From contig CM043969.1 of NCBI GenBank assembly GCA_014529385.2, positions 35,849,446 through 35,909,445 of the forward strand: a stretch of DNA of 60,000 nt, written 5' to 3'. The DNA is from Adiantum capillus-veneris (Eukaryota; Streptophyta; Polypodiopsida; Polypodiales; Pteridaceae). Positions 32,295 to 43,576 of this stretch are shown here, in pieces. The position numbers and the translations under genes are program-made. The notes beneath the pieces are model-generated. The model was given only the letters and a program-made list of their open reading frames with translations, had not been told where the DNA came from and ran no database searches. How positions within the stretch are numbered: the first letter of the stretch is position 1; each line of letters opens with the position of its first letter.

Positions 32295-32300
32295 AAAATG

Positions 32301-33058
32301 TGTCAAGACGCGACTAGGAAAGCGTCGGGCCTCTGACTGTGAGGATGTGTAGCCAAATCAAGCAAGGTGTAGATGATTTGAAACCAAAAACACACTAAAA
32401 AAGAACAAAACACCATCCATGAAATCTCGACTTTGAAAAAGAACCAAGATTAACTCAAAATTCTTGTGTGTGTGAAGATTAGGTGTAGCCTCACTCCCAA
32501 TTGCACAGATGCACGGCTCTTTCGACCTGTTAAAAACCCTAAATTGACGCTTTGATTCTTTGTTATGATCATTTCATGGAATCTTCAATACTTCATTGGA
32601 GAAGCCCAAGTAGTTATTTGAAGAGGGAAAACCCTAATTCGAGGCCTCACAGTCTCGAACATGTAGTGGAAGCAGCACAGGACTGCACTAGCACCCTGTA
32701 ATGGAATGGATCTCCTTGCTTATATGCCCAAATGAGCTCATTATTGTCTCTCGAACTTCCCCCTCAGCTTGAGCGGAACGGTTGTTGATGTGGTAGTTAG
32801 AGGCATTTTTTGCTATTTTTGGGCCATTTTTGACCATTTTTGCCCAAAAATACCTCTTTTTGTCCATAAAATGCCCAAACGAACTAGGAAAAATCCCTAA
32901 ATTTTTAGAGAAATCCCATTGGACTCAAATTCATGTTGAACCTCATTTTAACACTTGGTAAGCACTTTGGACATGTCTTTTATGTCCGCACACGAAAGCT
33001 GCTATTTTTTGCCAACATCGCTCGCATTGAACTTTCTAGGCAAAATGAGGGTGCCACA
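32301..33058 (-). repeat. 5' LTR of element T (758 bp)
   Basis: On the minus strand from TGTGGCACCCTCATTTTGCC to GCGTCTTGACA. Only one copy is in the window, so the right boundary is inferred from the TGTGG start and from where U-A gag-region sequence resumes. Confidence 0.55.
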
Positions 33059-33275
33059 TAAAAACACTTGAGCTTTGTACATTCCTAAAGAAAATTAGGC
33101 ATGATTTAATTTGTTAAAACATGCCGCAGTGCCACATCCCCGGCCTCGCTTGCCCAAAAAGGTATGTACACGCCTGCAACCATGGCATCCGTTTTTGCAT
33201 ATATCACATTGTGTACATTGTAGCATTTGGTCGCACACATTAAAAACATAAAGAGTGAGGTAAATATTTTTATTT
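33059..33275 (-). other. U-A sequence downstream of gag
   Basis: No coding pattern that I could follow. It lies between the T LTR and the U-A zinc knuckle frame and is probably decayed U-A interior. Confidence 0.35.
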
Positions 33276-34376
33276 TCACATTATACATCTGCCATGGCAC
33301 GAAATTGGAGCAGCATAGAATTCCCTTTCTCTTTTTCCTACGAGCATCATATTTGCTTCTTTCTTTTCAACCCGCACAATACCCACATGAGCACCAGAGG
33401 TTGAGGCCTGATTTTCTTGTTCAGTACCTTGATCTCCATGCATATCCAATACATAATCATTAGCCTTGTTAGGATTCTGCTGAGGAAGTGGAAACATATC
33501 ACCTCCCATGCCTGTTGGATTTGGACAATAAGTGCTGATATGACCAAGTTCACCACAATTATAACAGGTAGAGATGAACCTTCTTTGTGGCTCAAAGACA
33601 CCCTGTCCATGAACCACATTAACATTAGGCTGATTCAGCCATCACACGACCGGTCCATTCCTCTACCATGACCACAACCACCTCCGCCTCCAAGAACACC
33701 GCGTCCCAAATCCTGCATCATGGTCATCATATCTTGCATATTTTGTTGTAACTGTTTAGTGTTCGCACAACCCTGTGTGTGAGCAGGTTGGGCTTCAGCC
33801 TCTTCCTGATTTCCCTCATTTTGGCCACCACTACCTTGCACATGGACCCCTTTCCCATACTCATTGAGTATTTGAGCTTTCCATTCTTTCTCCCTGGAAA
33901 TAGTGATTTCTTCCTCGAAGGTAGCAGGCCTTTTCAACTCAACTTTGAACTTCAGGCTTTCCTTTAAGTTTGCCACAAAACGGTCCTTCTTTAACATGGA
34001 TGGAGGGATTTCATTTCTTAAGGCTCAGGTCCATTTATCCCATAAACAGGTAAACTGCATGACAAAATCATCAACACTTTGATTAGCCTTCTGAGTGTAC
34101 CCCAAACTTCATCAGGTACTTCAATGGATCCGTAGTACTGTGCCAAAAAATCTTGCTTCACACGATTGTAGTCCAAAACCACCCCTGGAGTTTGTGCCTA
34201 TACCACCTCTTTATAATTTTGTAACCAAACTTTTGCCTCATCCTATAAAGTGTATTGCAACAATCACAATAATATAGCTTGATCTCGTATATTTTGCAGT
34301 AAGCAATTAACTTCCAATTTCTCAGTAAAAGTCCATGCATTCTCATTAGGCAATCCATGAAACTGTGAAAACTCAT
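33276..34376 (-). pseudogene. Ty3/gypsy gag of element U-A
   Basis: Reading leftward: a gag core in broken frames (EAKVWLQNY, DYNRVKQDFLAQYYGS), then MLKKDRFVANLKESLKF, a Gly-rich segment GGGGGCGHGRG, and after a frame change the intact zinc knuckle CYNCGELGHISTYC (CX2CX4HX4C). It corresponds to the V gag at 26664-27656. Capsid/nucleocapsid role by family; broken by stops at about 34000-34160 and a frame change at 33630. Confidence 0.75.
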
Positions 34377-34690
34377 CCGCCTTGTTTGATTGCCACAAAA
34401 ACACGTACATGTGACATCAAAAGTTCAAGGGATTTCAATCGATCGCTCTAGTGCCTAATCCACCTCACACCAGTTAGCCCCGTCCCCAGTGCTTGGCTTC
34501 ACAAAACATCACGACCCTCCAAAGGCTGCAATCCAATTACACGACCGTCCCAAGTGTTATCCACAATTTTCACATACATAAGCGGTTGCCATAAGGACCC
34601 ATACGCCTTTTACATTCTCTGTCTGTAGAATATACATATTGCACAAAAATTGGAGCACATGAGCACTTGCTCCTCAGCGGGGGCAGCAAA
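34377..34690 (-). other. U-A leader between LTR and gag
   Basis: Non-coding. Shares blocks with the leader of S (CTAGTGCCTAATCCACCTC, GGCTTCACAAAACATC). A clear primer-binding site was not found at the LTR edge. Confidence 0.35.
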
Positions 34691-34699
34691 ATGAGGTTA

Positions 34700-35995
34700 G
34701 GGTAAAAACGACACGGAAAACAAGTGCCTCTATAACCTTGCATGAGTCACACCGTTGGAAGGAAGATCTATTGCACTGCCGAAACCACCTATGATAAGAC
34801 TCCTGTAAAGATTTATGAAGAACCCTTCTAGAATGAAGCAAACTTGGAATTAGAAGAAACCAAGGACATAATTACATAGATCGTCTTGAGTAGATGTCCG
34901 GAGAGTATCCATAGACTAAAAACAGATAAAAGATGAAAGAGTTTTGGCCACTCAAAGTTGAGGGTGTACTCTCTCTTGCTAAAAAATGAGCTCTCTGGAA
35001 AGTTTGTGAGTGTTGCAGCTATGAAAATGGGGATTTTTTGTATCTTTCATCCCAAGAGGCCTTTTCTCTCTCCTCAACCGACAAGGCTCTCTTTGAAGGC
35101 TTCGTTTTATTGGTTCAATTTTTGCCTCATTTGGGTAGGAGATGGGGGTTGGTAACTTTTTGGACAAGGGAAGGGGTGGGGGCAAGTGTCCAGGGGACCA
35201 GAAATGGGAGCCAAGCGCCTGTCTAGGCTGGTGGGAGCCCAAAAATGCGACTTCTTCCCCTCCATGAGGCCCACGAGCCCCCATAGCCAAGCTTTGCGAC
35301 CTCCTCTCACCTTTGATACACCCATAATGGGCACCCAATCCACCCCTTATACCCTTTACTTTGAGCCCACTTTCGCCTATGTGAGATTATCCCATCGCCA
35401 CATGGCACATTCCTCCCACTCTTCTCCAAGTCCCTTCTCTCCCCATAGAAAATTTATAGCTTGACCCCTTCTCAGGACCAACTTCTCGAGAGCATAGTGC
35501 ACTTCTCCGGCCACCAAACACGACGCCGTAAAGCACGGCTCGGAGCCCATTACTTTGGGTATGTCCAAAAATTTAAAATCTCAGAATTTCTAATTGTAGA
35601 TCATCAAGTTGGCCCGATTGACTTTGTTGCATACATCAGCAACCGCTTTCTAAGTTGAGACCACCCACTTCAGACGCACATAACTCATGATGTACAATTC
35701 CTATTCACAAACTATAAAGCACGGCTGAAAATACTTATTGAAAACCATGTTTTGGGGAGTCGAACAACCCAAAACATTAGTATCCAAGCCTGAAAAAACC
35801 AAACCTTTGTACATGAATTTTTACATGGTCACTCCCAAGATTCGAAGCACTATGTACACATATATGCATGAGGCTAGTTAGCAAGGTTTTTGGCATGATC
35901 TACTGAATTTATGATCATCCAAAACATGCTCGACAATGGAATGCCATGTGTGCATATTTTTTGCTGTTTTATAAATTCCAATATTGATGAGGAGA
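34700..35995 (-). repeat. LTR of element U-A (about 1.3 kb)
   Basis: Matches 37198-38418 throughout (AACGACA near the left end, CCAATCCACCCCTTATACCC, CATGGCAC, CACGGCTCGGAGC, TGTACACATATAT). Boundaries are approximate because terminal TG/CA could not be fixed. Confidence 0.65.
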
Positions 35996-36329
35996 GAAAT
36001 TCAAAATAAGGGGAGAAGCGTTACGTCCCAAGACATCAAGATGGGTACCTGCAGTATGTGTGGCGAGTGTGTCCCTATAAGCAATACTTGAGTCTTATTT
36101 GTAATCATCTTGTGTGATCACCCCACTTGGACTCTACACCAATGACAGTGAGCCCATATGGGCTCTATGGTTGGGAGGTGAGCCTAATGTCCGCCCATTT
36201 TGTGTCTAGGAGTGAGTTTGGCTTGTGCCGTGACATGTGTGCAGGATTTTCCTTGTTTTATAACTATGAATATTACTGAGACAAAAATTCAAAATAAGGG
36301 GAGAAGCGTTACAGCCCTAGACATCAGGA
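35996..36329 (+). repeat. short direct repeat flanking a spacer
   Basis: AAATTCAAAATAAGGGGAGAAGCGTTAC occurs at about 36000 and again at about 36285, 283-286 bases apart, each followed by an AGACATCA.GAT variant. The second copy leads into the Y gag fragment. Confidence 0.65.
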
Positions 36330-37190
36330 TTGGGAGAGTCTATGGCTAGACTTATAGACAATCGGCGAGTTAGATCATCCCAAGTCCAAAAATGGGTAAA
36401 TAGAAAATAATTTGGAGATAAAAATCCAAGAGATCACGTAGCGGCTTTCAAAAGATTAATTAGAGGAGAGGAAGTTTTGGATTTTGCGACACAGTTTGCT
36501 AGATTTGGACTAGCTTTGGAAGGTGACACTACTACAATGTTTGACTTAGTAGAAAGACATGATTTTGAGACTCTAGAAAAGCTGTTTGAGGAATTCATCG
36601 AAGAATTCTCATGGAAAGGCATAGCTCACTATACAATCTCGCAAATCCACAGATTCAAGTAAAAAGAGGGTGAATTAGTATGTAAAGAGGCATTACAGCT
36701 TAAGAGATACGTCAAATTTTGTCCGAGAGCAGAACTACCTACACAAGCTTGCACGATTGATGTTGATTTATGTCGAGGGAATGAGACATATGGGTCTTCA
36801 AAAGGATCTGCATATGATAAGGAGCTTGACGCTAAACAAATTGATCAAAGAAGCTCTTAATCTAGTGGATAAATGTGAGGAAAATAAAGAAAAGGATTGT
36901 AAGAGTCAAGATGATGATGCATCCTCTCAGCACAGTTCTTCACGGATGAGTGAGTCCATTGAGAAATGTGCCTGGTCCAATAGAAGTTTCAAGGCTAGCC
37001 TATCTTAAGCCTTAACAACCTTCACTGCCAAGTGCTAGAATGGCTGTACACATGAGATATACGCTAATGATGGAAGCATCTAGCAAACAAACACTAGTAC
37101 CGACTACAATGTATTATAACAACCAATGCGGGTACGTACTACCCTTTGAAGCGATAGAAGATGAGAGAAACACATGGAGTGGAGAGGATA
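36330..37190 (+). pseudogene. displaced gag fragment of family Y
   Basis: The plus-strand reading matches Y gag (54767-55632): RLIDNRRVRSSQVQKWVNRK, DFATQFARFGLALEGD, DFETLEKLFEEFIEEFS, GIAHYTISQIHRF, then after a frame change LIYVEGMRHMGLQKDLHMIR. Several stops. It lies between two U LTRs and opposite in strand to Y and Y', so it is a third, independent Y insertion or a transduced piece. Confidence 0.75.
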
Positions 37191-37197
37191 GTGTGGG

Positions 37198-38418
37198 GTG
37201 CAAACGACAAGAAAAATGAATAGCTCTATAGCCTTGCACACACCACACTGTTAAAAAGAAACACCGCAAGGTAGCAAAAAACACCTAAGTCAAACACCTA
37301 TGAAGACGGGTGAGAAACAACTCTAGCCCAAACCATGATTAAAAATTATGAAAACCAAGATCAAAGAGATGAATCTTGTGTCATGTAGACCTCCATAGAG
37401 TATCTGTATGCTTGATTCTGACAACATAAGATGGGATGTATCTCAAAAGCTCCAAAAACACAAGTCTCTCTAAGGAAAAAGAGTGTGTAGGGAATTGCAG
37501 TGATAATAATGGGGACATTCTTCACTTTACTGGACTAAATTATTCCTCCTTATCTTAGCCAATATCTTTCTCTCTCATCTCCCCTTTTAATTGGTTTATT
37601 TTGACCATTTTTGGGAAAGAAGGGCTCTATGTCAGTCACTTTGACTTGGGAAGATGGGCAAAATGGGGTGTCGAGGGGGATCCAAAATTTGTCCAAGCAC
37701 TTGGCCATCCAATGGAAACCCAAAACAAGCACCCCCTCTCCCCCCAAATCCCCACGAGCCTCCATAGCCAAGCAGTGGGAGCTCCACTTTCCCTTTGATT
37801 CAACACCATGGGGTACCCAATCCACCCCTTATACCCTTCACTTTGCACTCACTCCACCCCATGTGGGACTATTCCATTGACACATGGCACCATCCTCCCA
37901 ACTCCCCACACATGCCCAAATTTTTATGTTTTGCTCCCCACACTTAGCAAGCTTGGCGGAAGCATAGTGGATGACTCTGGCCACCAAATGCGCCGCCATA
38001 AAGCACGGCTCGGAGCTCATTACTTTGTCTATCTCCAAAATTTCCAATTACATCATTTCTTATTAAATCCATCAAGTCAACCCATTTGCCTTTTCTCACA
38101 TGCATCTGCAACCACTTTCTAAGTAGGGGACGGTCCTCTTCGAGTGCATGTAACTCATGATGTATGAGTCCGATTCCCAAGCTATCAAGCATGACTTAAA
38201 ATGCTCATTAAAAACCATCATTTGAAAACTCAACCAACGCAAAACTCCATCAAGAAACTTACCAAAACCAAGCCTTTGTACATGGATTTTTAAAAGGGCA
38301 CTTTGAAAACTCAAAGCACTATGTACACATATATACTTGGGGCTAGTCAAGAAGTTATTTAGCATCACTTATTGGCTTTATGCCCATCCCAAAAATGCAT
38401 GAAATAACTTGTCAACCC
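37198..38418 (-). repeat. 3' LTR of element U-B (about 1.2 kb)
   Basis: Same family as 34700-35995. On the minus strand it starts TGACAAGTTATTTCATGC directly after a polypurine tract, so it is the downstream LTR of the pol region to the right. Confidence 0.7.
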
Positions 38419-38435
38419 TCCCCCTTGACCGCTTG
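38419..38435 (-). other. polypurine tract of U-B
   Basis: Plus strand CCCTCCCCCTTGACC, that is GGTCAAGGGGGAGGG on the coding strand, immediately upstream of the LTR start. Confidence 0.65.
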
Positions 38436-38497
38436 ATCATTTATGACAAGCAGAGGTCTCTAGGGTGAACAAATATTGTAGCTCATTCCCTGAAACC

Positions 38498-40080
38498 TCA
38501 CACACATCCATAGAAATTTCCCCATTGTATCTTTTCTTCCATTGATAGCATGTCATCAATAACTATTGTCATCAAATGTGCCAAATACTTCTTCAATCTG
38601 TGAACATTGACCCGATATTTATGCTTCACTGCATTTAAATCAGTCAATTGATAAGTTCCATTATCAAACTTGTTTACAACAGCAAAGGGACCTTCCCATT
38701 TAATTTGAAACTTCTTTTGCAAAGTATTGTCCAATTTGCTATTGTGACACAAAATGAGATCACCCTTTTCAATTCCTTTGTATTTCACGCATTTATCAAC
38801 CTTCATTTGAGTCTTCTTATATACCTCCTCATAGTAATCCAAAGCTACGGTTCTATCCAAGTGTAAGCATTGTAGACTCAACAACCTCTTCTGCCAAACA
38901 GCCCTCTCTTCATGCTCAAACGACAAGAGCTTAAGTGTGGAAATCTCAACTTCAATAGGCAACACCGCCTCCTTACCATAAACTAAGTGATACGGGGAAA
39001 AACATGTACTTGTCTTCACAACAGTCCTATATGCCCACAAAGCACAAGGTAACTCAAATATTGTGTTGTACCTATCCTCAATATTGAGTTTTTTTCATAG
39101 AAAATCAAATATTTCACCTCTAAACCCTGGTTTTCTGTCGGATAATAGTTCCAATGGGACACCAAACTTGCAGCATATATACTCATAAAAGAGTTTTCCC
39201 ATTTCCTTACTAGTAATTTTCTTAACAGCTTTGGCTTCTGCCCAGCGTGATAGATAATCCACAATCGTCAAGATATAAGCATTTCTCTTACTAGTCATGA
39301 GTAACGGCCCAACAGCATGAAGGCCCCATTTTTCAAACACATCAAACACCAAAATTGTTTTCCTCAACTCAGGTTTCAAGACTTTCTTCCCCATTCTTTG
39401 GCAAGATAGATAAGATTTACACCATTGATTCACATCTCGCTGAACACTTGGCCAAACATAGCCTTCTTATAGGATTTTATGCAGCATAATATGCATGGAA
39501 AAATGGCCTCCACAAGCCCCTTCATGATTTTCTTCTATGATTTTATAAATCTCCTCTTTACAGGGTACATAACGCAACACTAAATCACTTCCTTTCATAT
39601 AAAGTACATCGTTAAGCATCTTGCACTTCCTGGCCTTTCTCATAAAAACATACTTCTTTGATGATGGAAGATCCATAGGCAAATCACTAGCCAATAGAAA
39701 ATCCACTTCTTTTCACAACACTTCTCTCCCATGATATAAAGGAGTATCAACTTCCAATATGAACACACAAGTAATCACTTCTTGAGCAGCTTCATGAGGT
39801 TCCTCATTGTGAGATCTATCAATGTGCTATAAACTCCATGCTTCAAACATTTTAAGAAACTGTTTGACCTTGAAACACAAATATTTTAGTCTAGGGTTCT
39901 TGTTTTTCCATATTTCCAGTACCTGTTTCACAACTAACAAGGCATCACCCTTAATCTGTAAGCGTTTAATTCCCAACTATAAATAGATGTTTAATCCACT
40001 CTACTTCATAATTACTCTTTGCATCAAGTTTCCATCCTTTTTTCCTCATAATATTTCTTCGAGCATCATAAATAAAAATC
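38498..40080 (-). pseudogene. Ty3/gypsy RNase H and integrase of element U-B
   Basis: Order on the minus strand is as follows. RNase H-like tail (KNPRLKYLCFKVKQFLKMFE, about 39850-40080). Integrase zinc finger (EENHEGACGGHFSMH, 39467-39706), with the distal Cys pair as CKSYLSCQR. Integrase core (39016-39433) with KWGLHAVGPL, IVDYLSRWAEA and LLSDRKPGF. C-terminal domain (38498-39040) with AYRTVVKTSTCFSPYHLVYGKEAVLP and WEGPFAVVNKF. The first catalytic Asp of the core appears as His (WGLH), and frames change near 39440 and 39080, so it is inactive. This is the only integrase in the window. Confidence 0.85.
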
Positions 40081-40427
40081 CCCCCGATGTAGCATCATGG
40101 ATTTTCCAGTAAGAGACATCATGTAACAATTAGAAAGCATAAAAAATAGTAGGAGTCTCCGTCCTCTTCCTTTGTATCCAGGGATTTCAAATTTACCCGA
40201 TCACATGTTTTTTTTTGTGATCACCTGTTAATTAACAAAATTCTCAATTCACAAGTCTTCACATTCACAAAAAATGACCATGTGACCTAAAGGCTACCAG
40301 ACCGTCGGGTCAATTTTGCCCTCCGGGATAGATCCCTAGCCCTCCGGACAACATTAGAGGCCCTTCTGACAGCTTTAGGATCCCACGAAACATTATTATA
40401 TAGGCAAAAAAAAAGTGTAAAATTCGT
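40081..40427 (-). other. no gene seen upstream of U-B RNase H
   Basis: Decayed sequence with a poly(T) run at 40208-40215 and a patch rich in CCTCCGG. RT of U-B is not found, so pol is truncated here. Confidence 0.35.
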
Positions 40428-41340
40428 GTAGTGACAAGGAGCTCTCCATTCCAAGAATAGAAATGAGTCCCAAGCACTTGCACCACCTAAACCATCCAAG
40501 AGGATGCTTCCTACCCAAACCTATTTCCAGACAAATAGACATCGAGGGGAGGTAACTAGTCGTAAAATACAATTACGCATGTGTACTGACAAGGAGCACT
40601 CCATTCCAACAATAGAAATAAGCCCCATGCACTTGCACCACCTAAACCACCACAAGGATGCTCCCTATTCAAACCCGTTTCAGACAGATAGACACCCAAG
40701 GGAGGTAACTAGACGTAAAACACAAGTACGTTGGTGTAGTGATGAGGAGTTCTCCATTCCAACAATTGAAATGAGCCCAAAGCACTTGCACCAACTAAAC
40801 CATCCATGAGGATGCTCTCTACCCAAACCGTTTCCAGGCAGATAGACACCCAGAGGAGGTAGCTAGTCATAAAATACAATTACGCCGATGTAATGATGAG
40901 GAGTTCTCCATTCCAACAATAGAAATGAGCCCCAAGAACTTGCACCACCTAAACCATCCATGAGGATGCTCCCTATCTAAACCCGTTTCGAGGCGGATAG
41001 ACACCTAGGGCAGGTAACCAGTCGTAAAACACAAGTACGTCTGTGTGGTAATGAGGAGCGCTCCATTCCAACAATAGAAATGAGCCCCAAGCACTTGCAC
41101 CACCTAAACCATCCACAAGGATGCTCCCTACCTAAAACCGTTTCCAAGCGGATAAACACTCACGAAAGGTAACTAGTCGTAAAACACAAGTACGTCGGTG
41201 TAGTGATGAGGAGCACTCCATTCCAACAATAGAAATGAGCCCCAGGCACTTGCACCACCTACACCATTTAGGAGGATTCTCCCTACTCAACCTTGTTTCC
41301 ACGCGGATAGACACCCAGGGGAGGTAGCTATTTGTAGACG
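40428..41340 (-). repeat. 154-bp tandem repeat, six units
   Basis: CTCCATTCCAA.AAT..AAATGAG recurs at 40444, 40599, 40752, 40906, 41061 and 41216, with steps of 153-155. Each unit also has GCACTTGCACCACCTAAACC, a GATGCTCCCTA block and GGTA(A/G)CTAGTCGTAAAA. It lies just downstream, on the minus strand, of a TATA-like site, so it may be the transcribed leader of an LTR element. Confidence 0.88.
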
Positions 41341-41465
41341 TTCTTATCGGGAAGAGAAAATACAAAAAATTTATCTGATAAAGCTCAAGTGTCTATCTCA
41401 AATTTTATCTCTAGTGAGGCTCTAGAGAGTGTGCGAAAATGGTTGTCTGAGAGGATGGAGCATTG

Positions 41466-41475
41466 TTTATATAGG
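41466..41475 (-). promoter_or_regulatory. TATA-like site upstream of the 154-bp array
   Basis: Minus strand GGCCTATATAAACAATG. Position suggests leftward transcription into the tandem array. Confidence 0.35.
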
Positions 41476-41649
41476 CCCCGGGGAGGTCACCCAATAAAAA
41501 TGTAACCTATCACGTGAGTTCAACATAAGGGTATTTAAAGTTCTTAAAACTTACAGAAATATATATACATAAAGGAATTTTTTTTACAAATTTGAGAAAA
41601 ACTTACATTTTTTAAAGAAAAGAGTACATTATATTCTTAACAAAACTCA

Positions 41650-41975
41650 CAGATAAGGGGTTTTACAAACATATATTTAACGCACGTGATATGGTAGTTT
41701 TACACATAGTGAACCCCCCGAGATATAGGCCCCTTAAAATGTGGCACCTCTTTGCAAAAATTGCAGGGAATGTCGAGCCCACCCGGCTACGAAGGGAGCC
41801 CGCCAGGCAACTCAGATAGCTTGGCAGGCAAACAAAAACTCCCACTTTTAGCAAGCCATTGTGAATTTGATGTTATTAACACTCCATGGGAGTGTTAATA
41901 ACATGAGTTATTACCACTTCACACTTAATGTGAAGACATGAATGAAATCCCTATTTGTATCACTTCTTTCTTAAC
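41650..41975 (-). repeat. V' terminal segment with perfect hairpin
   Basis: Inverted match to 29930-30150 of V. Contains GTTATTAACACTCC-ATG-GGAGTGTTAATAAC at 41872-41902 (14-base perfect arms). Also matches V in the GC-rich part. Confidence 0.6.
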
Positions 41976-42545
41976 CTAGATAGGAGTCTCTTTGTAAGTA
42001 AGTAGGTCAGCGAGAGTAGCCACAGTAGCTCGAGTACTCTCTTCCACCATGAAAGAAAACTGAAATTCTTGTAGCTCAATAGCCCATCGCATCATTGTGT
42101 TTGATATATTAGAGTTATTAAACAATTGTGGAAGAAAAGAATAGCTGGTAAGGAAAGTAAATGGACTTGTAGTAAATAATATCTTCTGCAAGCATATACC
42201 ATACTTATCATCACCAACTAAACCTCAATGTAATCTCTTTTATGAGGGGTCTTCACTCTGTTGGCATAGTAAACAGACTTCATATACTATGACTCCTTCC
42301 CTCTTTGCAATAACATATATGGCTCCAATCGCATCATCTTCCATTGATGGATTGACATAAAAGTCTACTGCAATGGATCATTCTAAACCACTTACTGCAA
42401 TGGATATAGTAGCTGTGATGCCAAAGGTATAAATCGAGATAGGTTTTTAACCTTTTGAATGAAAGTGGCCAATTGTCTTGTATCTTTTGGGGATGATAAC
42501 AACAATAGGGCTTCCAACTTCTCTAGATCTGCCTCAAAGTATCTC
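41976..42545 (-). pseudogene. RT thumb/RNase H of element V', truncated
   Basis: The minus strand reads ADLEKLEALLLLSSPKD, FIQKVKNLSRFIPLASQLLY and ends FSFMVEESTRATVATLADLL..YKETPI. It matches V 29265-29895. RT core and everything upstream are missing. At about 42545 the frame joins, at shared TTGAGGCAG, a segment that is probably from the neighbouring gene. As in V, RNase H passes directly into the hairpin with no integrase. Confidence 0.7.
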
Positions 42546-42674
42546 TTGTATTTGGGCTCGTCTGATGTCATTTTTGTCAGTTTTGTCACTTGCTCAATTG
42601 TGTTTGCCTTCAAGGATAGCTTCACCTTTGTCATATTTTGCAGGATTTATCCTTCTTGTGAATAACACCTTGGC
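42546..42674 (-). pseudogene. possible further exon of the DGQHS/FCP1 gene
   Basis: The minus strand KVKLSLKANTIEQVTKLTKM and PKYKRYFE reads open into the V' frame but does not match V. It follows a possible donor (GCTTG|GTAAGCC) at the end of the FCP1 exon. It may be exon sequence left beside the V' fragment, or simply unrelated. Confidence 0.25.
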
Positions 42675-43576
42675 TTACCAAGCATCATTTTTTTGCTTCC
42701 AATTATCTTTGATTTCTGTATATTCACTGTCATTTGTCAATGCTGGCTGTCCCTGACAATTAGAGGAAATGAAATTCTGCACATCCCTTGTCTCATCCAG
42801 TTCAAACAAGTAGGGAAGCAACTCCTCCAAGAGCATATTGTCAACCATTTTTTCACCATCAAGTTGGGATGGAAAAATACAATTGTTTGCAGTGGAAATG
42901 CATCCCTTGTAAGGAGAGTCATCAATAAGCACTTCTCTTTGTGGGTCACATTCATACCCCATGGCAATTTTAGCTAGAGGCTTGAACATTGCCTCAACGG
43001 TTGGATTGTCAGGTCTAAATAATTTATTGCTTTGACAAGTGTAGCAACCTTCTTGATTCCAAATTGCAAAGAAAATCAATGTACCTTTTGCTAATCTCTC
43101 TAGTGCTTTAAGAATTTGAAGCACATTGTTCCTAGTAGGCATCGACCAAATTGCAACATTAAACCTTTGTAATATAGTCTTCAAGAATTGGATACAACCT
43201 GGCCTAAGTATAATATATCTTTTTGGATCTACTTGCACTGCCTTGTTGTGTGAGTACAGGTGAGGGGAACGTTTCAGTAGCATACCATTTAAGTCCAAAA
43301 TAATTGTGAGTATGGATTTCTCAACATTTGCACTAGACAAAGTAGCAACAAATGGAAATGGCTCTTGAGCAGACGTTTTAGTCTCTTTTGAAGTAGGTTG
43401 TATTGTTGGAGTAGGCATTTCTTTATTCTCACTACTGCAAGCTTGCTCAAGGTGCACATCACCAGACTTTGGTAGAGATGTATCATCCACCTTGGGCATG
43501 TCAGAAATAATAGAATCAAGGGGTTCAACAATTGCGGACTCAACCACAGGGGCCTTATCTATCCCAGTTTGCGAAT
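42675..43576 (-). pseudogene. FCP1-homology (HAD-type phosphatase) exon of the DGQHS/FCP1 gene
   Basis: The exon starts after a strong acceptor (GTGTTTTTTAG|AT) at 43576. A Ser/Pro/Thr-rich N-terminal stretch precedes an FCP1-like domain: ILDLNGMLLKRSP (nucleophile Asp, with Asn at the usual second Asp, as I recall for plant DLNG-type members), YIILRPGCIQFLKTIL, FNVAIWSMPTRNN, and the C-terminal acid pair in VLIDDSPYKGCIS. Family members dephosphorylate proteins or are catalytically weak. This exon has no stop, unlike its upstream neighbours. Its end may be a donor (TTG|GTAAGC) at about 42680. Confidence 0.7.

Noticed and set aside
34979-35464. Several overlapping open frames of 80-120 codons on both strands
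   Set aside because: They fall in the GC-richer part of the U-A LTR, and the same positions in the U-B LTR are not conserved as protein.
37550-38368. Multiple short frames on both strands
   Set aside because: All lie in the U-B LTR and shift or break in the U-A and V copies.
40504-41365. Frames of 60-100 codons in the 154-bp array
   Set aside because: They only read the tandem repeat and change frame from unit to unit.
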